Assembly (NCBI GenBank): GCA_964466115.1
Contig: CAYXMH010000010.1
Span: forward strand, 1-64,000
DNA: 64,000 nucleotides
Direction: 5' to 3'
Origin: Pseudolysobacter sp964466115
GTDB taxonomy: Bacteria > Pseudomonadota > Gammaproteobacteria > Xanthomonadales > Rhodanobacteraceae
Within the stretch, counting starts at the first letter, position 1; every line of letters starts with the position of its first letter. The position numbers were made by a program, and so were the translations under genes. The notes under the pieces were generated by a model. That model was not told where the DNA came from and ran no database searches. It saw nothing but the letters and a program-made list of their open reading frames with translations. Shown one piece after another: positions 26,406-36,610 of this stretch.

Positions 26406-28112
26406 TTACGACGGTGTTACGACAATGCGGAATTGGGTCGTGGTTCTCTGCGCTATTTGTCCCGCCGGGAATCCACCGGCCTGTGCATCGACAATATTGA
26501 TCGTGCAGGTGGCTGAGCCAGAATTAACGCCATTGAGCACATAATTTAACGTGTAATTCGCCGCCGGACCCGATGGGCTTAACTGCGGAGCACCCGCCGG
26601 GGTGAAGATTTGCATCGAACCCGCATCGAGCGTACACGCAATATTGCCGCCGCGCCCGGTTGAAGTATCGACCACAAAAGCCGCCGTTTGCGCCGCCAAT
26701 TCATCCACCGCATCGGCGGGGGCGGGGGCGACCGCGGTAAGGAAATTCGTCAGCGAACCTAAGCACGATGCACCGGTAAAGCTGCCGAGCGAACACGTCA
26801 GTGTCGGCATATTATCGTTCGCGGCATCCGGATCGGCGATGCTTGAAACCGTAACGGTTGGCGCATCATTATCCGCACTGGCGACAGTCAACGTTTGTAC
26901 GTTGCTAGCGCTGATTCCAAGAGCATCCACGGCTGTGATCGAAACGCTCGCGGAGGTCAGTGAATTGGTCGCAAAATTCGCTGATTTCGTAATGCTAAAA
27001 GAGCAGGTTTTGATAACCGGTACACCGGTTCCGGTATAACCGCCCGAATTAACGCAGCTTGGGGTTACCGGCGTGATGGTGCCATTCAAGTTAACATCGA
27101 CGGTGGCCGTCAAATGCCCCGCGCCCTCTTCAGTGTCGTCTTGGATGGTGAACGAGCGAGTACCGCTGGCTACTCCTTCCGTTATCCCGCTAAGGTCCGG
27201 CACGGTCGGGAAAATGGGCGGCAGGTTACCGTAAGTATTAAGGCCCACCGCCACGTTGTTGTCGAGCTTAACCTCTTCTTGCACCGGCGGTGAAAATAGC
27301 GCGGCCATTACCAGCGGGTTCGCTGTACTTGGCAATCCTGCGGTCCCAATCGTGCTACGATGGACAATAAAGCGCCGGTTAAAGCTCTGGCCAGCCGTTA
27401 GATTGATCGTGTAATTAATATTACCGCTGCCGAAATCGCCCGTAGTGCCACTGCAAGATGAAGGGCTCGACGCTTGCGCTAAACACCAGATCTGAGTACC
27501 GCTGCGGTTGAATACCGCAGCATCGTATCCGTCACGCACGATAAATTGCAGTGGTCCGTCCACGACCGGAATGCTGACGTAGACATAATAGCTGTAGGTA
27601 TAACTGTTACCAAAATTTGGCAAGTCGTACACCACCACGGAGATGGAGCTGTCAAAGGTCGGCTCATCAAACGCATCAATAAACAAATCGCGCGTCGGCT
27701 TGCGCACGCCCAAGGCATTCAGCCCATAGCACACCAAACTTGGGTCGCTAAGCAATCTTAGCGATTGCTGGCCATTGGCGCCGTAACTCATGCTGGCAAC
27801 CCCGCGCACGCTTTGCCCCTGGTCGGTGGAGTCGCTCGCAACGTAAGAGCCAAACACAAACGTGCCGAAATACGGTTTAACTTGCACGGCAGTAGCGACG
27901 GGGCTACCGATGTTCGCACACAGCAATGGGGCGGTGAGATTCAGCTTTGCGACACCGCCTACATAGCTTAAGGCACTGAATGGAACGGAATCCTCATCAT
28001 CAACGGTTATAGGAAATGTCAATCGGGGTGTTCCCCCCGCGACCGCAAGATTTAAACAACTCGCGCCACAAAGGCCCAAAATTGCCATCAGCAGTGTCGA
28101 ACGAAACTGCAT
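26406..28112 (-). CDS. Large secreted protein of unknown function
   Basis: 568 residues from an ATG preceded by GGAG at eight bases; the open frame continues 25 codons upstream, but the signal peptide (MQFRSTLLMAILGLC to AVAGG) begins here. The mature protein is rich in Thr, Ser, Asn and Val with few charges, typical of beta-sandwich surface proteins. Cysteines are spaced so as to form local disulfides. Segments such as DLSGITEGVASGTRSFTIQDD and SADNDAPTVTVSSIADPDAAND resemble cadherin- or Ig-like domains. No enzyme motif or anchor signal is visible. Confidence 0.65.
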   Translation of the reverse strand: MQFRSTLLMAILGLCGASCLNLAVAGGTPRLTFPITVDDEDSVPFSALSYVGGVAKLNLTAPLLCANIGSPVATAVQVKPYFGTFVFGSYVASDSTDQGQSVRGVASMSYGANGQQSLRLLSDPSLVCYGLNALGVRKPTRDLFIDAFDEPTFDSSISVVVYDLPNFGNSYTYSYYVYVSIPVVDGPLQFIVRDGYDAAVFNRSGTQIWCLAQASSPSSCSGTTGDFGSGNINYTINLTAGQSFNRRFIVHRSTIGTAGLPSTANPLVMAALFSPPVQEEVKLDNNVAVGLNTYGNLPPIFPTVPDLSGITEGVASGTRSFTIQDDTEEGAGHLTATVDVNLNGTITPVTPSCVNSGGYTGTGVPVIKTCSFSITKSANFATNSLTSASVSITAVDALGISASNVQTLTVASADNDAPTVTVSSIADPDAANDNMPTLTCSLGSFTGASCLGSLTNFLTAVAPAPADAVDELAAQTAAFVVDTSTGRGGNIACTLDAGSMQIFTPAGAPQLSPSGPAANYTLNYVLNGVNSGSATCTINIVDAQAGGFPAGQIAQRTTTQFRIVVTPS

Positions 28113-28148
28113 GCTTATCACTCCAAAGCCATGAAAATTAAAGACAGT

Positions 28149-28253
28149 GCCGAAAAACAGTCGGCGTGTGGATGCAAATTCACACACGCCAAGTTGGGCT
28201 TAACCCGCAACTTAAGGTAATACGCCAAAATCTTGGCAAATACCCACATTTGC
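28149..28253. other. Run of five small hairpins upstream of a secreted-protein gene
   Basis: Five consecutive inverted repeats: GCCGA/TCGGC (28149-28165), GGCGTGTG/CACACGCC (28163-28190), AAGTTG/CAACTT (28191-28213), GCCAA/TTGGC (28224-28237) and GCAAAT/ATTTGC (28236-28253). Neighbouring stems share a few bases, so they may be alternatives. They lie in a 375-base gap between the divergent genes at 28112 and 28488 and would be transcribed in the leader of the minus-strand gene. The rest of the gap holds nothing clear. Confidence 0.4.
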
Positions 28254-28487
28254 TTAAACCCCTGCCCGCCACCCAGTAAAAGCCGGGAAAACAATCGCCG
28301 CGCAAGTATAAAGGCAGCGCCCAAGCCCAGTGTTAAATTGCTGTTACACGTGGGCTTTTCGCCGATAAAGGGTCGAATCTCGCCAACCCCACCCGACTCA
28401 TGGCGTGCAGTGTACGCGCGCTTGCCGTTACAATCCATTTGGTAAAGGTGCACGATCCCGTGCGCATTCCCTTAAGAGAGGTAACTT

Positions 28488-28943
28488 ATGCGATTTGTAC
28501 TCGCTGGCGTTTTTTGCGTGATTTTCAGCCTGACCCAGCGGGTCGGCGCCGCCGAGTTCTCCTCACTCGAGGAACGCATGTCACAGCCGGAATTTCACGC
28601 GTCCGGGTTAGATAAACTGAGCGCCGAAGAATTAAAAAACCTAAACGCTTGGCTGCGCAATCATCCGATCAGCGGCAACAACATCGATCGCACCGGTTTC
28701 CCCGCACAAGACAGCAACCGCGATGCAATTACCAGCCGCATTGATGGCGCTTTTAGTGGCTGGTCCGGCAAAACCGTATTTAAGCTGCAAAATGGACAAT
28801 GGTGGCAGCAAGTCGAAAGCGACCAATTCGCCGCCGGACCCATGCAAAATCCGGAAATCACCATTGAACCGGCTTTGCTTGGCAGCTGGTTGTTGAAAGT
28901 GAAAGGCTATAACCGCAGCGTGCATGTGCAACGGATCCATTGA
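28488..28943 (+). CDS. Small exported protein of unknown function
   Basis: A 151-residue protein with a good ribosome-binding site (AGAGAGG before ATG) and a signal peptide cleaved near residue 21-22 (VGAAEF). The start of the mature part, SSLEERMSQPEFHASGLDKL followed by SAEELKNLNAWLR, is a conserved-looking opening I recall from hypothetical proteins of Xanthomonas relatives. The C-terminal half (SGWSGKTVFKLQNGQWWQQV) is a small beta domain. Function unknown. Confidence 0.7.
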   Translation: MRFVLAGVFCVIFSLTQRVGAAEFSSLEERMSQPEFHASGLDKLSAEELKNLNAWLRNHPISGNNIDRTGFPAQDSNRDAITSRIDGAFSGWSGKTVFKLQNGQWWQQVESDQFAAGPMQNPEITIEPALLGSWLLKVKGYNRSVHVQRIH

Positions 28944-28973
28944 AAAATGCACCGCTAATGGTTTCGAATTGCT

Positions 28974-31900
28974 TTAACGCAACGTCTCCAGCAGTTTTTG
29001 CAACCGTTTCGGGGACACCGGTTCCGGTGTTCCCAGTTCTTGGGCAAACAAAGATATTCGCAGCTCCTCTATCAACCAGCGAAATTCGGTCAATGCAGGC
29101 TGCGCGTCGCTGTTTTGCGCGCGGCGCTTAAGAAATTCCCGCCAAAACGACGCAACGGTAAGCATGCGCGCCTGATCGCGCACCGGGTCAGCGCGCAATC
29201 GCTCTGCGCGCAACCGCATACCGCGCAAGTAACGCGGATAATTCGCTAAACGCGCATCGTCTATTTCGCGCACAAATCCGCAATGCAATAACTCGCTTAA
29301 CTGCTCCTGCAAATCTTCATAATTGGCCCGCGCAAACCCAAGTAAAGGCGGCTCAAGCCAGGGTTTCAATTCGGTTTGCGCTGCAATTACCGCCTCAACC
29401 AAACGCAGCCGTTCTATTGCGTAGGGAAATAACGCTTGTCCCACCGTCTGTTGTGCGCGCGCAAACGCCTCCCGTTGACGAATCTTTGCAAGATCTTGTT
29501 CGGCAAAACAGCGCAGCAACGCAGCCTCGACCAAATCCACACGCAGCGTTTCCACACTGCCAAGGGCGGAATAATGCAGCGCCAAGACCGGAGCCAACGG
29601 CAATTGTTTGCGTGCTTGTTTAATGCGATCGATTAACGCGCGCCGCAATAATCTTGCCACTCCACCGCGGTGCTGCAACTGCGCATCCGCCACCGACTCA
29701 AATACGCGCAGCGCCACCGTTTCGCCAAGATCAACCAAAGCCGGAAACGTTTGCAAGCCGCCTGCGCCGGTAAGCGTTAATGGTATCTCGTCAAAATCAA
29801 ATGCTTGCACTTCGTCGCGCGCCAGTGCCGCATTCGCGGCCAACGAAAACGCACCGCGCGCGCGCTCGGCGTACTCGCGCTTAAAGGTAGATAAATCACG
29901 CCCTTGCGCCAAGGTCGCACCCTCACCATCCAGCAGCCGAATGTTCATGCGCAAGTGCGGCTCAAGCTCAATCCCGTCCCACGCCTGAGCTTGGATCGAT
30001 ACCCCAGTTACACGCCTAAGATAGGTCGCCAATACCTCCACTAAAGGCTCCGCAACCGGACGAACCGCTTCGCAGAACGCTCGCGCAAAATCAGGCGCCG
30101 GCACAAAATTCCGCCGCAACGCTTTAGGCAGGGCGCGAATTAACGCTGCGACCTTCTCCTCCAACATACCCGGCACCAACCAGTCCAACTGAGCATCATT
30201 CAAGGTATTGAGCAACGCCAACGGGACGCGCAATGTCACGCCATCGCACGGATCATTTGGTATGAAATGGTATTCCAACCTCAGCGCTGTGCCGCCGATA
30301 TCAAGAGCAGGGGGGAACGCGTTGGTCGGTTTACCGGCGCCAGGCACCAGCACGTCGTCCAACGACCAATGCAAAGCCGCTTGTTCGGTGGGTTTTGCCT
30401 GCCGGTACCAATGATCCAACGCGGCCGAGGTGGTAATGCCCAACGGGAAACGCGATTCAAAAAAAGCACATAGTTCCACATCGCTTTTCAGCAAGGCGCG
30501 CCGTCTTTGTTGCTCTTCAAGGTCGCCGGCTTGCTTAAGCACCCGGGCGTTGGCCGCAACAAAATCGGCGCGGCAATCGATCGCACAAGCAACCAATGCC
30601 TCGCGAATAAACACACTGCGCGCCAAATTGGCATCCTGATCGGCAAAGCGTATGCGGCGGCGCTCGACCAGCGTCAACCCGAACAAGGTCACTTGCTCAA
30701 ACGCCATGACTGCGCCCTGTTTTCGCTCCCAGTGCGGATCGCGCCACGTGCGCTTGACCAAATGTGCGGCCTGGCTTTCAATCCAAAGCGGCTCGATTTT
30801 CGCGTTATTCAGCGCGTAGACGCGTTGCGTGTCCAACAGCTGTCCACTCAAAAGCCATAAAGGCGCATTTTTAATGAGTGCCGATCCCGGAAAGATCTGA
30901 TACCGCCGTTGCCGCGCGCCTAGATAATGGCCAAGCTCGTTACGCCGCGCGACCTGGGTCGGCCACCCGGAAAGCAAACAACGGTGGACGCTTTCAAAAC
31001 CAGCCGCTGTTTGGTTTTGCTGCCAACCCATATCCGTGGTGGTTAGCAACAATTGCCGATGCAACTCACGCCACTCGCGCATCCGCATGTACGAAAGAAA
31101 CCGCGCTCGACACCAATCGCGCAATTTCGCCTGCGTTAGGTCCTCGTGGGCGAGGCTATACGCATTCCATACGTTTAGAATGCCAACAAAATCGGAGCTG
31201 CGGTCGATAAACTCCGCGTGCGCCGCATCCGCTTGCGCGCGCGCCTGTGTCGGCCTTTCCCGCGGATCGGCAATGCTTAAGAACGCGCTCAATACCAACA
31301 GCTCGCGCAACGCCCCTAACCGGCGCGCCTCAATCAGCATCCGTCCCAGTGCGACATCGATTGGTAATCTCGCCAAGGTCCGACCATTTTCCGTTAACCG
31401 TCGGTGCTCATCCAACGCCCCAAGTTCCATCAATTTGCGGTATCCATCGCCAATGGCGCGCGCCTGAGGCGCCTCCACAAAAGGAAATTTTTCCACATCG
31501 CCGAGCTTTAAGCTCAACATCCGCAAAATAACGCCCGCCAAAGAGCAACGCAGGATTTCGGGAACGCTGTAACGCGGCCTGGCGGCAAAATCCTCTTCGC
31601 CATAAAGGCGTATGCACACACCGGCGGCAACGCGCCCGCAACGACCTTTGCGTTGATCGGCCGCCGCTTGTGAAATCGGCTCTATATGCAAACGATCGAG
31701 CTGGCTGCGCGGGCTGTAGCGTTTCACCCGCGCCGTACCGGTATCGATAACGTATTTGATCCGCGGTACGGTCAACGAGGTTTCGGCAACATTGGTCGCC
31801 AACACAATGCGCCGTTTCAAGCCTGGCTTAAACACCCGGTCTTGATCGGTGTGAGACAGCCGCGCATACAACGGCAAGACCTCCGTTTCACGGTATTTGC

Positions 31901-32867
31901 GTTCTTCCAATACGCGATGCGCATCGCGGATCTCGCGCTCCCCGGCAAGGAATATGAGGATATCCCCATGGCGATCTTCCGCGTTGATCTCATCCACCGC
32001 GCGAATTAATGACTCCTGCAATCCCGGTTCACTGTCCTCGTCCGGCGGTCGATAGCGCACGCTCACCGGATAACCACGGCCCTCGATCTCAAGCACCGGC
32101 GCAGCGTGAAAATGCGCCGCAAAACGCTCCGTATCAATGGTCGCCGAGGTGACGATCAATTTAAGATCAGGGCGCTTATGCAGCACGCGCTTCAAATACC
32201 CCAATAAAAAATCGATATTGAGATTGCGCTCATGCGCCTCATCGATAATCAATGTGTCGTAGGCGTATAACCAGGGATCGCTTTGCGTTTCCGCCAGCAA
32301 AATGCCATCGGTCATGAACTTGATGTAGGTGCCCGGGGACACCTGCTCGGTGAAGCGCACTTGGAATCCGACCGACTGCCCAGGCGCGCTGTTTAACTCC
32401 TCAGCCACCCGCCGCGCCACGCTGCGTGCGGCGATGCGCCGCGGTTGCGTGCAACCGATCATGCCGGCGATGCCGCGCCCGGCCGCCAAACACAGTTTCG
32501 GCAATTGTGTGGTTTTACCGGAGCCGGTCTCCCCAGCCACAATCAACACCTGATACGTTTGCAGCAAGGCAACGATTTCATCCGCCTTCGCCGTAATCGG
32601 CAAAGCGGGGTCAAACCTCACCTGGGGCGCTTGCTGGCGGCGCTGCTCGCGCCGCGCGGCCGAGGCATGAATTGCGGCTTTGAGCTTGGCCAGGCGCTCC
32701 GGTGAGTACGGCGTTTTTGATTGCGCCAAGCCCTTAAGCTGACGGCGCAGTTGTCCGTCATCGCAGAGCATTATGGTGTCCAGTTGAATCTCAAGCTGCT
32801 CGAGAAAAGGTATTTGCATACTTGAAGAAGACAATTCCAGGACCTTACTTGTTTCACCAGCCCGCAT
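28974..32867 (-). CDS. hrpA: HrpA, ATP-dependent RNA helicase
   Basis: 1297 residues, the length of E. coli HrpA (1300). DEAH-box helicase core near the N-terminus: GETGSGKTTQLPKL, QPRRIAARSVARRVAEEL, IIDEAHERNLNIDFLLGYLK, then the HA2/OB region and the long C-terminal part unique to HrpA (DUF3418). It acts on RNA and on stalled ribosomes in E. coli. An ATG at 32819 (MQIPFLEQLE) is an alternative start. It converges with the small exported protein gene. Confidence 0.96.
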   Translation of the reverse strand: MRAGETSKVLELSSSSMQIPFLEQLEIQLDTIMLCDDGQLRRQLKGLAQSKTPYSPERLAKLKAAIHASAARREQRRQQAPQVRFDPALPITAKADEIVALLQTYQVLIVAGETGSGKTTQLPKLCLAAGRGIAGMIGCTQPRRIAARSVARRVAEELNSAPGQSVGFQVRFTEQVSPGTYIKFMTDGILLAETQSDPWLYAYDTLIIDEAHERNLNIDFLLGYLKRVLHKRPDLKLIVTSATIDTERFAAHFHAAPVLEIEGRGYPVSVRYRPPDEDSEPGLQESLIRAVDEINAEDRHGDILIFLAGEREIRDAHRVLEERKYRETEVLPLYARLSHTDQDRVFKPGLKRRIVLATNVAETSLTVPRIKYVIDTGTARVKRYSPRSQLDRLHIEPISQAAADQRKGRCGRVAAGVCIRLYGEEDFAARPRYSVPEILRCSLAGVILRMLSLKLGDVEKFPFVEAPQARAIGDGYRKLMELGALDEHRRLTENGRTLARLPIDVALGRMLIEARRLGALRELLVLSAFLSIADPRERPTQARAQADAAHAEFIDRSSDFVGILNVWNAYSLAHEDLTQAKLRDWCRARFLSYMRMREWRELHRQLLLTTTDMGWQQNQTAAGFESVHRCLLSGWPTQVARRNELGHYLGARQRRYQIFPGSALIKNAPLWLLSGQLLDTQRVYALNNAKIEPLWIESQAAHLVKRTWRDPHWERKQGAVMAFEQVTLFGLTLVERRRIRFADQDANLARSVFIREALVACAIDCRADFVAANARVLKQAGDLEEQQRRRALLKSDVELCAFFESRFPLGITTSAALDHWYRQAKPTEQAALHWSLDDVLVPGAGKPTNAFPPALDIGGTALRLEYHFIPNDPCDGVTLRVPLALLNTLNDAQLDWLVPGMLEEKVAALIRALPKALRRNFVPAPDFARAFCEAVRPVAEPLVEVLATYLRRVTGVSIQAQAWDGIELEPHLRMNIRLLDGEGATLAQGRDLSTFKREYAERARGAFSLAANAALARDEVQAFDFDEIPLTLTGAGGLQTFPALVDLGETVALRVFESVADAQLQHRGGVARLLRRALIDRIKQARKQLPLAPVLALHYSALGSVETLRVDLVEAALLRCFAEQDLAKIRQREAFARAQQTVGQALFPYAIERLRLVEAVIAAQTELKPWLEPPLLGFARANYEDLQEQLSELLHCGFVREIDDARLANYPRYLRGMRLRAERLRADPVRDQARMLTVASFWREFLKRRAQNSDAQPALTEFRWLIEELRISLFAQELGTPEPVSPKRLQKLLETLR

Positions 32868-32942
32868 GATAACTGGCTGGTATCATTGCGATTGGGTATT
32901 TTAAATTCCGTTATGCGCGGCCGATAGTAAATTTTGGACCAA

Positions 32943-32956
32943 TTGACTCAAATCAA
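32943..32956 (+). promoter_or_regulatory. FNR/Anr-type box upstream of the stress protein gene
   Basis: TTGACTCAAATCAA fits the FNR/Anr consensus TTGAT-N4-ATCAA with one mismatch. A -10-like TATCGT at 32979-32984 puts the box near -41.5, the usual class II activator position. The downstream gene is a universal stress protein, a common member of anaerobic FNR/Anr regulons. The match and spacing are seen; control is inferred. Confidence 0.6.
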
Positions 32957-33024
32957 TAAATGGTCTTGGTGGATACGCTATCGTTGGGCGCGTTAGAGAT
33001 AACGTTAACGTAAGGATAAAGCCG

Positions 33025-33834
33025 ATGTTGGATATCCTCGTCCCTGCCCGCCATGTCCGCAATTGGGATGGCAGTGTCCATTATGCGGCCGAGCTTGCGG
33101 CGTTGATCGATGGTTCCCTTACGGGCGTCTATGTCTGCGAGCCACTCGCGGCCATGTGGGGAATTGACAGCCCTGTGCTGCTCTCAGAAGGGGTAGCGTA
33201 CCTGCAAGAGCACCTTAAGACCGCACGCGAGGCCGATCGCGCCTTTAACGATTGGGCGCGCGGGCTTGGCGTTCGAAACAGCCATTGGCGCGTGGCGAAC
33301 AGCAACTATTTGCCCGCGTTAAGCTACGCCAGCCATTGGCACGATCTGCTGGTGCTCAAATCCGATCCCGATTTGATCGGCGAGGTCGGCGGGCTCCTGC
33401 TTAGTGTGGGTTTGCCCTGTCTGCTCGTCCCAGAGCGACTTGAGCACGCGCAGCTTAATTGCATCGCCATGGCGTGGAATGGATCGATCGAGTCCATTCG
33501 CGCCATCCATGCCGCGCTGCCTTTGCTAACGCACGCCAAGCGCCTCGTTCTATTGCGCGGCGAGCGTCGTTTGCCGATCAGCGCCGAACACTGGAAACCG
33601 GCGTTTGAAATCGATGAATACCTTGAGCGGCATGGGTTTCAAGTCACCAACTGCATGCTGGACACTTCCGATGATCGCGCCGGCGAAGCCCTGCTTTCCG
33701 CCGCAGCCGAGGCCAATGCCGATCTGTTGGTAATGGGAGGTTACGGCCGTGCGCGCTTTAGTGAATGGGTGCTGGGCGGAGCCACCCGCCATGTTCTTAA
33801 GCACAGTTCCATCCCCGTTTTTATGCGGCATTGA
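33025..33834 (+). CDS. Universal stress protein (two-domain UspA family)
   Basis: 269 residues, room for two UspA domains. The second is clear at the C-terminus with the nucleotide-binding signature VMGGYGRARFSEWVLGG followed by HSSIPVFMRH. The first, from ILVPARHVRNWDGS, is more diverged and lacks an obvious glycine signature. AAGGA lies upstream of ATG at good spacing. An FNR-like box suggests induction at low oxygen. It stands as a single gene. Confidence 0.88.
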   Translation: MLDILVPARHVRNWDGSVHYAAELAALIDGSLTGVYVCEPLAAMWGIDSPVLLSEGVAYLQEHLKTAREADRAFNDWARGLGVRNSHWRVANSNYLPALSYASHWHDLLVLKSDPDLIGEVGGLLLSVGLPCLLVPERLEHAQLNCIAMAWNGSIESIRAIHAALPLLTHAKRLVLLRGERRLPISAEHWKPAFEIDEYLERHGFQVTNCMLDTSDDRAGEALLSAAAEANADLLVMGGYGRARFSEWVLGGATRHVLKHSSIPVFMRH

Positions 33835-33996
33835 GTCCATCACCCCCTCGTCTTAAGGGAAAACCCTGCGTTATTTTCCCCATTGGCTAGGGCAGGTTAA
33901 CGGGACTAGGGCTAATCCGGCCATCAGGATGCTTGCGTCTAGGCCCTGGTAATACTAAGTTACCGCGCATGCAACGCTGATTTTAAGGCCAATACC

Positions 33997-34881
33997 GTGG
34001 GATTGCTCGAAGATCTTGAACAGGAAGCGCAGAAGCGCAAAGTCAGCGCCGATGACGTGGAACGCCTGAAAATGGAGCGCGAGGAGGTGTTTAAAACCCA
34101 ACTCGATCCAGGCATGTCGGCACTTTACGAATACCTAACAAAACTGGTTGCCAACCTTAAAATCCTGCAACCCAAAAAAGCGTTGCGCTTCACCTTGGGC
34201 GGCTATGGCGAAATCGTCGGTTATGTCGCGCACGAATACGATTTACAAGTCACCAGCCAACCCGGCGCAAAGGAAATTCGCCTTGGCTTTCCCTGCCATG
34301 TGGCCAGCGAAGAATGCCCTACCGTTGAAATACAGGGCTTAAACAAAGTGCGTTCTCTCGCTGGCACGTTCCAGCGCTACCATTTGGGTGGGTTATTGGC
34401 GCCGAAAAAAGACGCCAACGGCGAGGTGACCAGCGCCACCTTCAAAGCCAAGGGCAAAATCATGCTGAGCGCCGTATTTAGCGCCAGCGTGGACAATGCG
34501 GCAGCCAAAATCAGCTTTACCAATTTCGATCAGCTGGGTGTGGCTACGAAAACCGTACCGCCCGCGCAATTGAGCGAGAGCCTGTTCGATGAAATTGGCC
34601 GCTATTTGATGCGTGAGCCGAATAATCTGTTCCGCGAAACGCTGCCGGAAGCCTATCGCCTGCAATTGCGCAGCAAAGTGCAGCAGGAAGAGATGAAGCG
34701 CAAATGGGAATCCAAGATCAGCGCCCAGCAACAAACCGATCTTTCCCGTTTGCGGCGCGATCACAGCGTCAGCGGCAAACTCGGAAAACTGGTCGGCCAA
34801 GGCAAGGAAGACTCGACGGAAAAACCTTGGCTTGGCACCACCTTGGATAAATTGCGCGGCTTGGTGAAGAAGAAAGTTTAG
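33997..34881 (+). CDS. Conserved-looking cytoplasmic protein of unknown function
   Basis: 294 residues from a GTG start (MGLLEDLEQEAQKRK). There is no signal peptide or membrane helix. A helical N-terminus (about 1-50) precedes a central beta-rich domain (about 60-185) and a charged helical tail rich in Arg and Lys (from about 215). I do not recognise a family with certainty. It is convergent with proS, its stop directly abutting the proS stop. The 162-base gap before it shows only a weak GGG/CCC hairpin. Confidence 0.6.
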   Translation: MGLLEDLEQEAQKRKVSADDVERLKMEREEVFKTQLDPGMSALYEYLTKLVANLKILQPKKALRFTLGGYGEIVGYVAHEYDLQVTSQPGAKEIRLGFPCHVASEECPTVEIQGLNKVRSLAGTFQRYHLGGLLAPKKDANGEVTSATFKAKGKIMLSAVFSASVDNAAAKISFTNFDQLGVATKTVPPAQLSESLFDEIGRYLMREPNNLFRETLPEAYRLQLRSKVQQEEMKRKWESKISAQQQTDLSRLRRDHSVSGKLGKLVGQGKEDSTEKPWLGTTLDKLRGLVKKKV

Positions 34882-36579
34882 TTACTTCCTATCGAACAAC
34901 GCCAAAACCTGATCGTGTGACAGGTTTTGATTTTCGCTGTCCCGCCGCGCCCGATATTCGTAAGTGCCGGCATCCAGTCCACGCTCTCCGATCACAACGC
35001 GATGCGGGATCCCGATAAGCTCAATGTCGGCAAACATCACGCCGGGGCGCAAACCCCGATCGTCCAACAGCGTTTCAATCCCTAACGCACGCAGCTCTTC
35101 ATACAACGTTTCGGCCGCCGCGCGCACGCGATCGCTTTGATGTCCATTGATCGGGCAAATCGCCACTTGGAACGGCGCAATCGCATCGGGCCAGATAATG
35201 CCGCGCTCGTCGAAATTCTGTTCAATGGCGGCGGCAACGATTCTAGATACACCTATTCCATAGCAGCCCATATGCATTACCGAGGCTTTGCCTTTTTCAT
35301 CAAGCACATTGGCACCCATTGCTTCGGCATATTTTTGACCAAGCTGAAACACGTGACCCACTTCGATGCCGCGGGCGATTTTTAAACTGCCGCAGCCATC
35401 GGGTGAGGCGTCGCCTTCGACCACCTTGCGCAGGTCCGCCACGCGAGTGATCGTGGCGTCACGACCCCAATTCGTACCCGTATAGTGTTTGCCATCTTTA
35501 TTCGCACCACAAACAAAATCCGCCACCACGGCGGCGGCGCGATCCACAATAATCGGAATGTTCAATCCAACCGGACCAATAAATCCCGGCTTGGTACCTA
35601 GGGTCTGCGCAATTTGTGCTTCCGTCGCCAACTGCGATTCACCCGGTAATTCCGCGAGCTTGGCCACTTTCACTTCGTTAATGTCATGATCGCCACGCAG
35701 CACCAAAGCAACCAGACCATCGTTGCCTTGCACGATCATGGTTTTTAAGCATTGCGCTGGCGCCACTTTAAGAAAACCAGCGACCTCCTCAATGGTTTTT
35801 TGGGTCGGCGTATCCACCAGCTGCAAAGCTTGCGTCGCGGGCGCTGCCGACTTTGACGACGCCACCGCCTCGGCCAACTCCACATTCGCCGCGTATTCCG
35901 ATTCGGTGGAAAACGCGATCGCATCCTCGCCCGAATCGGCCAGCACATGGAACTCATGGCTGGCGCTGCCGCCAATCGCACCGGTATCGGCGGCAACCGC
36001 ACGAAATTTCAACCCGAGACGAGTGAAAATTCGCGTGTAAGTTTCGTACATGTTTTGGTATTCACGTTCCAAACATTCCGGCGTTAAATGGAACGAATAC
36101 GCATCCTTCATCAAGAATTCGCGCGCGCGCATCAAACCAAAGCGCGGGCGAATCTCGTCGCGGAACTTGGTTTGGATCTGGTAAAAATTGATCGGCAGCT
36201 GTTTGTAGCTGCGCAACTCATTGCGCGCGAAATCGGTAACGACTTCTTCGTGCGTAGGGCCGTAACAGAATTCACGCTGCATCCGATCCTTGATCTTCAA
36301 CAGCTGCCCGCCGAACTTCTGCCAGCGGCCGGTTTCTTCCCACAACTCCTTGGGTTGGATCGACGGCATCAGGATTTCCAATGCCCCGGCGCGGTTCATT
36401 TCCTCACGCACCACTTTTTCCACGTTGCGTAAAGCGCGCAATCCCAGCGGCGTCCAGGTGTAAATGCCGGCACTGAGTTTGCGGATCATGCCGGCGCGCA
36501 ACATCAACTGATGGCTGACGATTTCGGCATCGGCCGGCACTTCTTTGACCGTGGCAAGATGAAATTGAGATGAACGCAT
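34882..36579 (-). CDS. proS: Prolyl-tRNA synthetase (bacterial type with editing domain)
   Basis: 565 residues, class IIa. Motif 1 region MRSSQFHLATVKEVPADAE and LRALRNVEKVVREEMN, motif 2 FRDEIRPRFGLMRAREFLMKD, and motif 3 GCYGIGVSRIVAAAIEQ are all present. The YbaK-like insertion domain (about 235-380, AAVVADFVCGANKDGKHYTG) edits misacylated Ala-tRNA(Pro). The C-terminal anticodon-binding domain is complete. It is transcribed from its own promoter. Confidence 0.97.
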   Translation of the reverse strand: MRSSQFHLATVKEVPADAEIVSHQLMLRAGMIRKLSAGIYTWTPLGLRALRNVEKVVREEMNRAGALEILMPSIQPKELWEETGRWQKFGGQLLKIKDRMQREFCYGPTHEEVVTDFARNELRSYKQLPINFYQIQTKFRDEIRPRFGLMRAREFLMKDAYSFHLTPECLEREYQNMYETYTRIFTRLGLKFRAVAADTGAIGGSASHEFHVLADSGEDAIAFSTESEYAANVELAEAVASSKSAAPATQALQLVDTPTQKTIEEVAGFLKVAPAQCLKTMIVQGNDGLVALVLRGDHDINEVKVAKLAELPGESQLATEAQIAQTLGTKPGFIGPVGLNIPIIVDRAAAVVADFVCGANKDGKHYTGTNWGRDATITRVADLRKVVEGDASPDGCGSLKIARGIEVGHVFQLGQKYAEAMGANVLDEKGKASVMHMGCYGIGVSRIVAAAIEQNFDERGIIWPDAIAPFQVAICPINGHQSDRVRAAAETLYEELRALGIETLLDDRGLRPGVMFADIELIGIPHRVVIGERGLDAGTYEYRARRDSENQNLSHDQVLALFDRK

Positions 36580-36610
36580 ATGGGAAAATCAATGAGCAAA
36601 AATGGCATGC

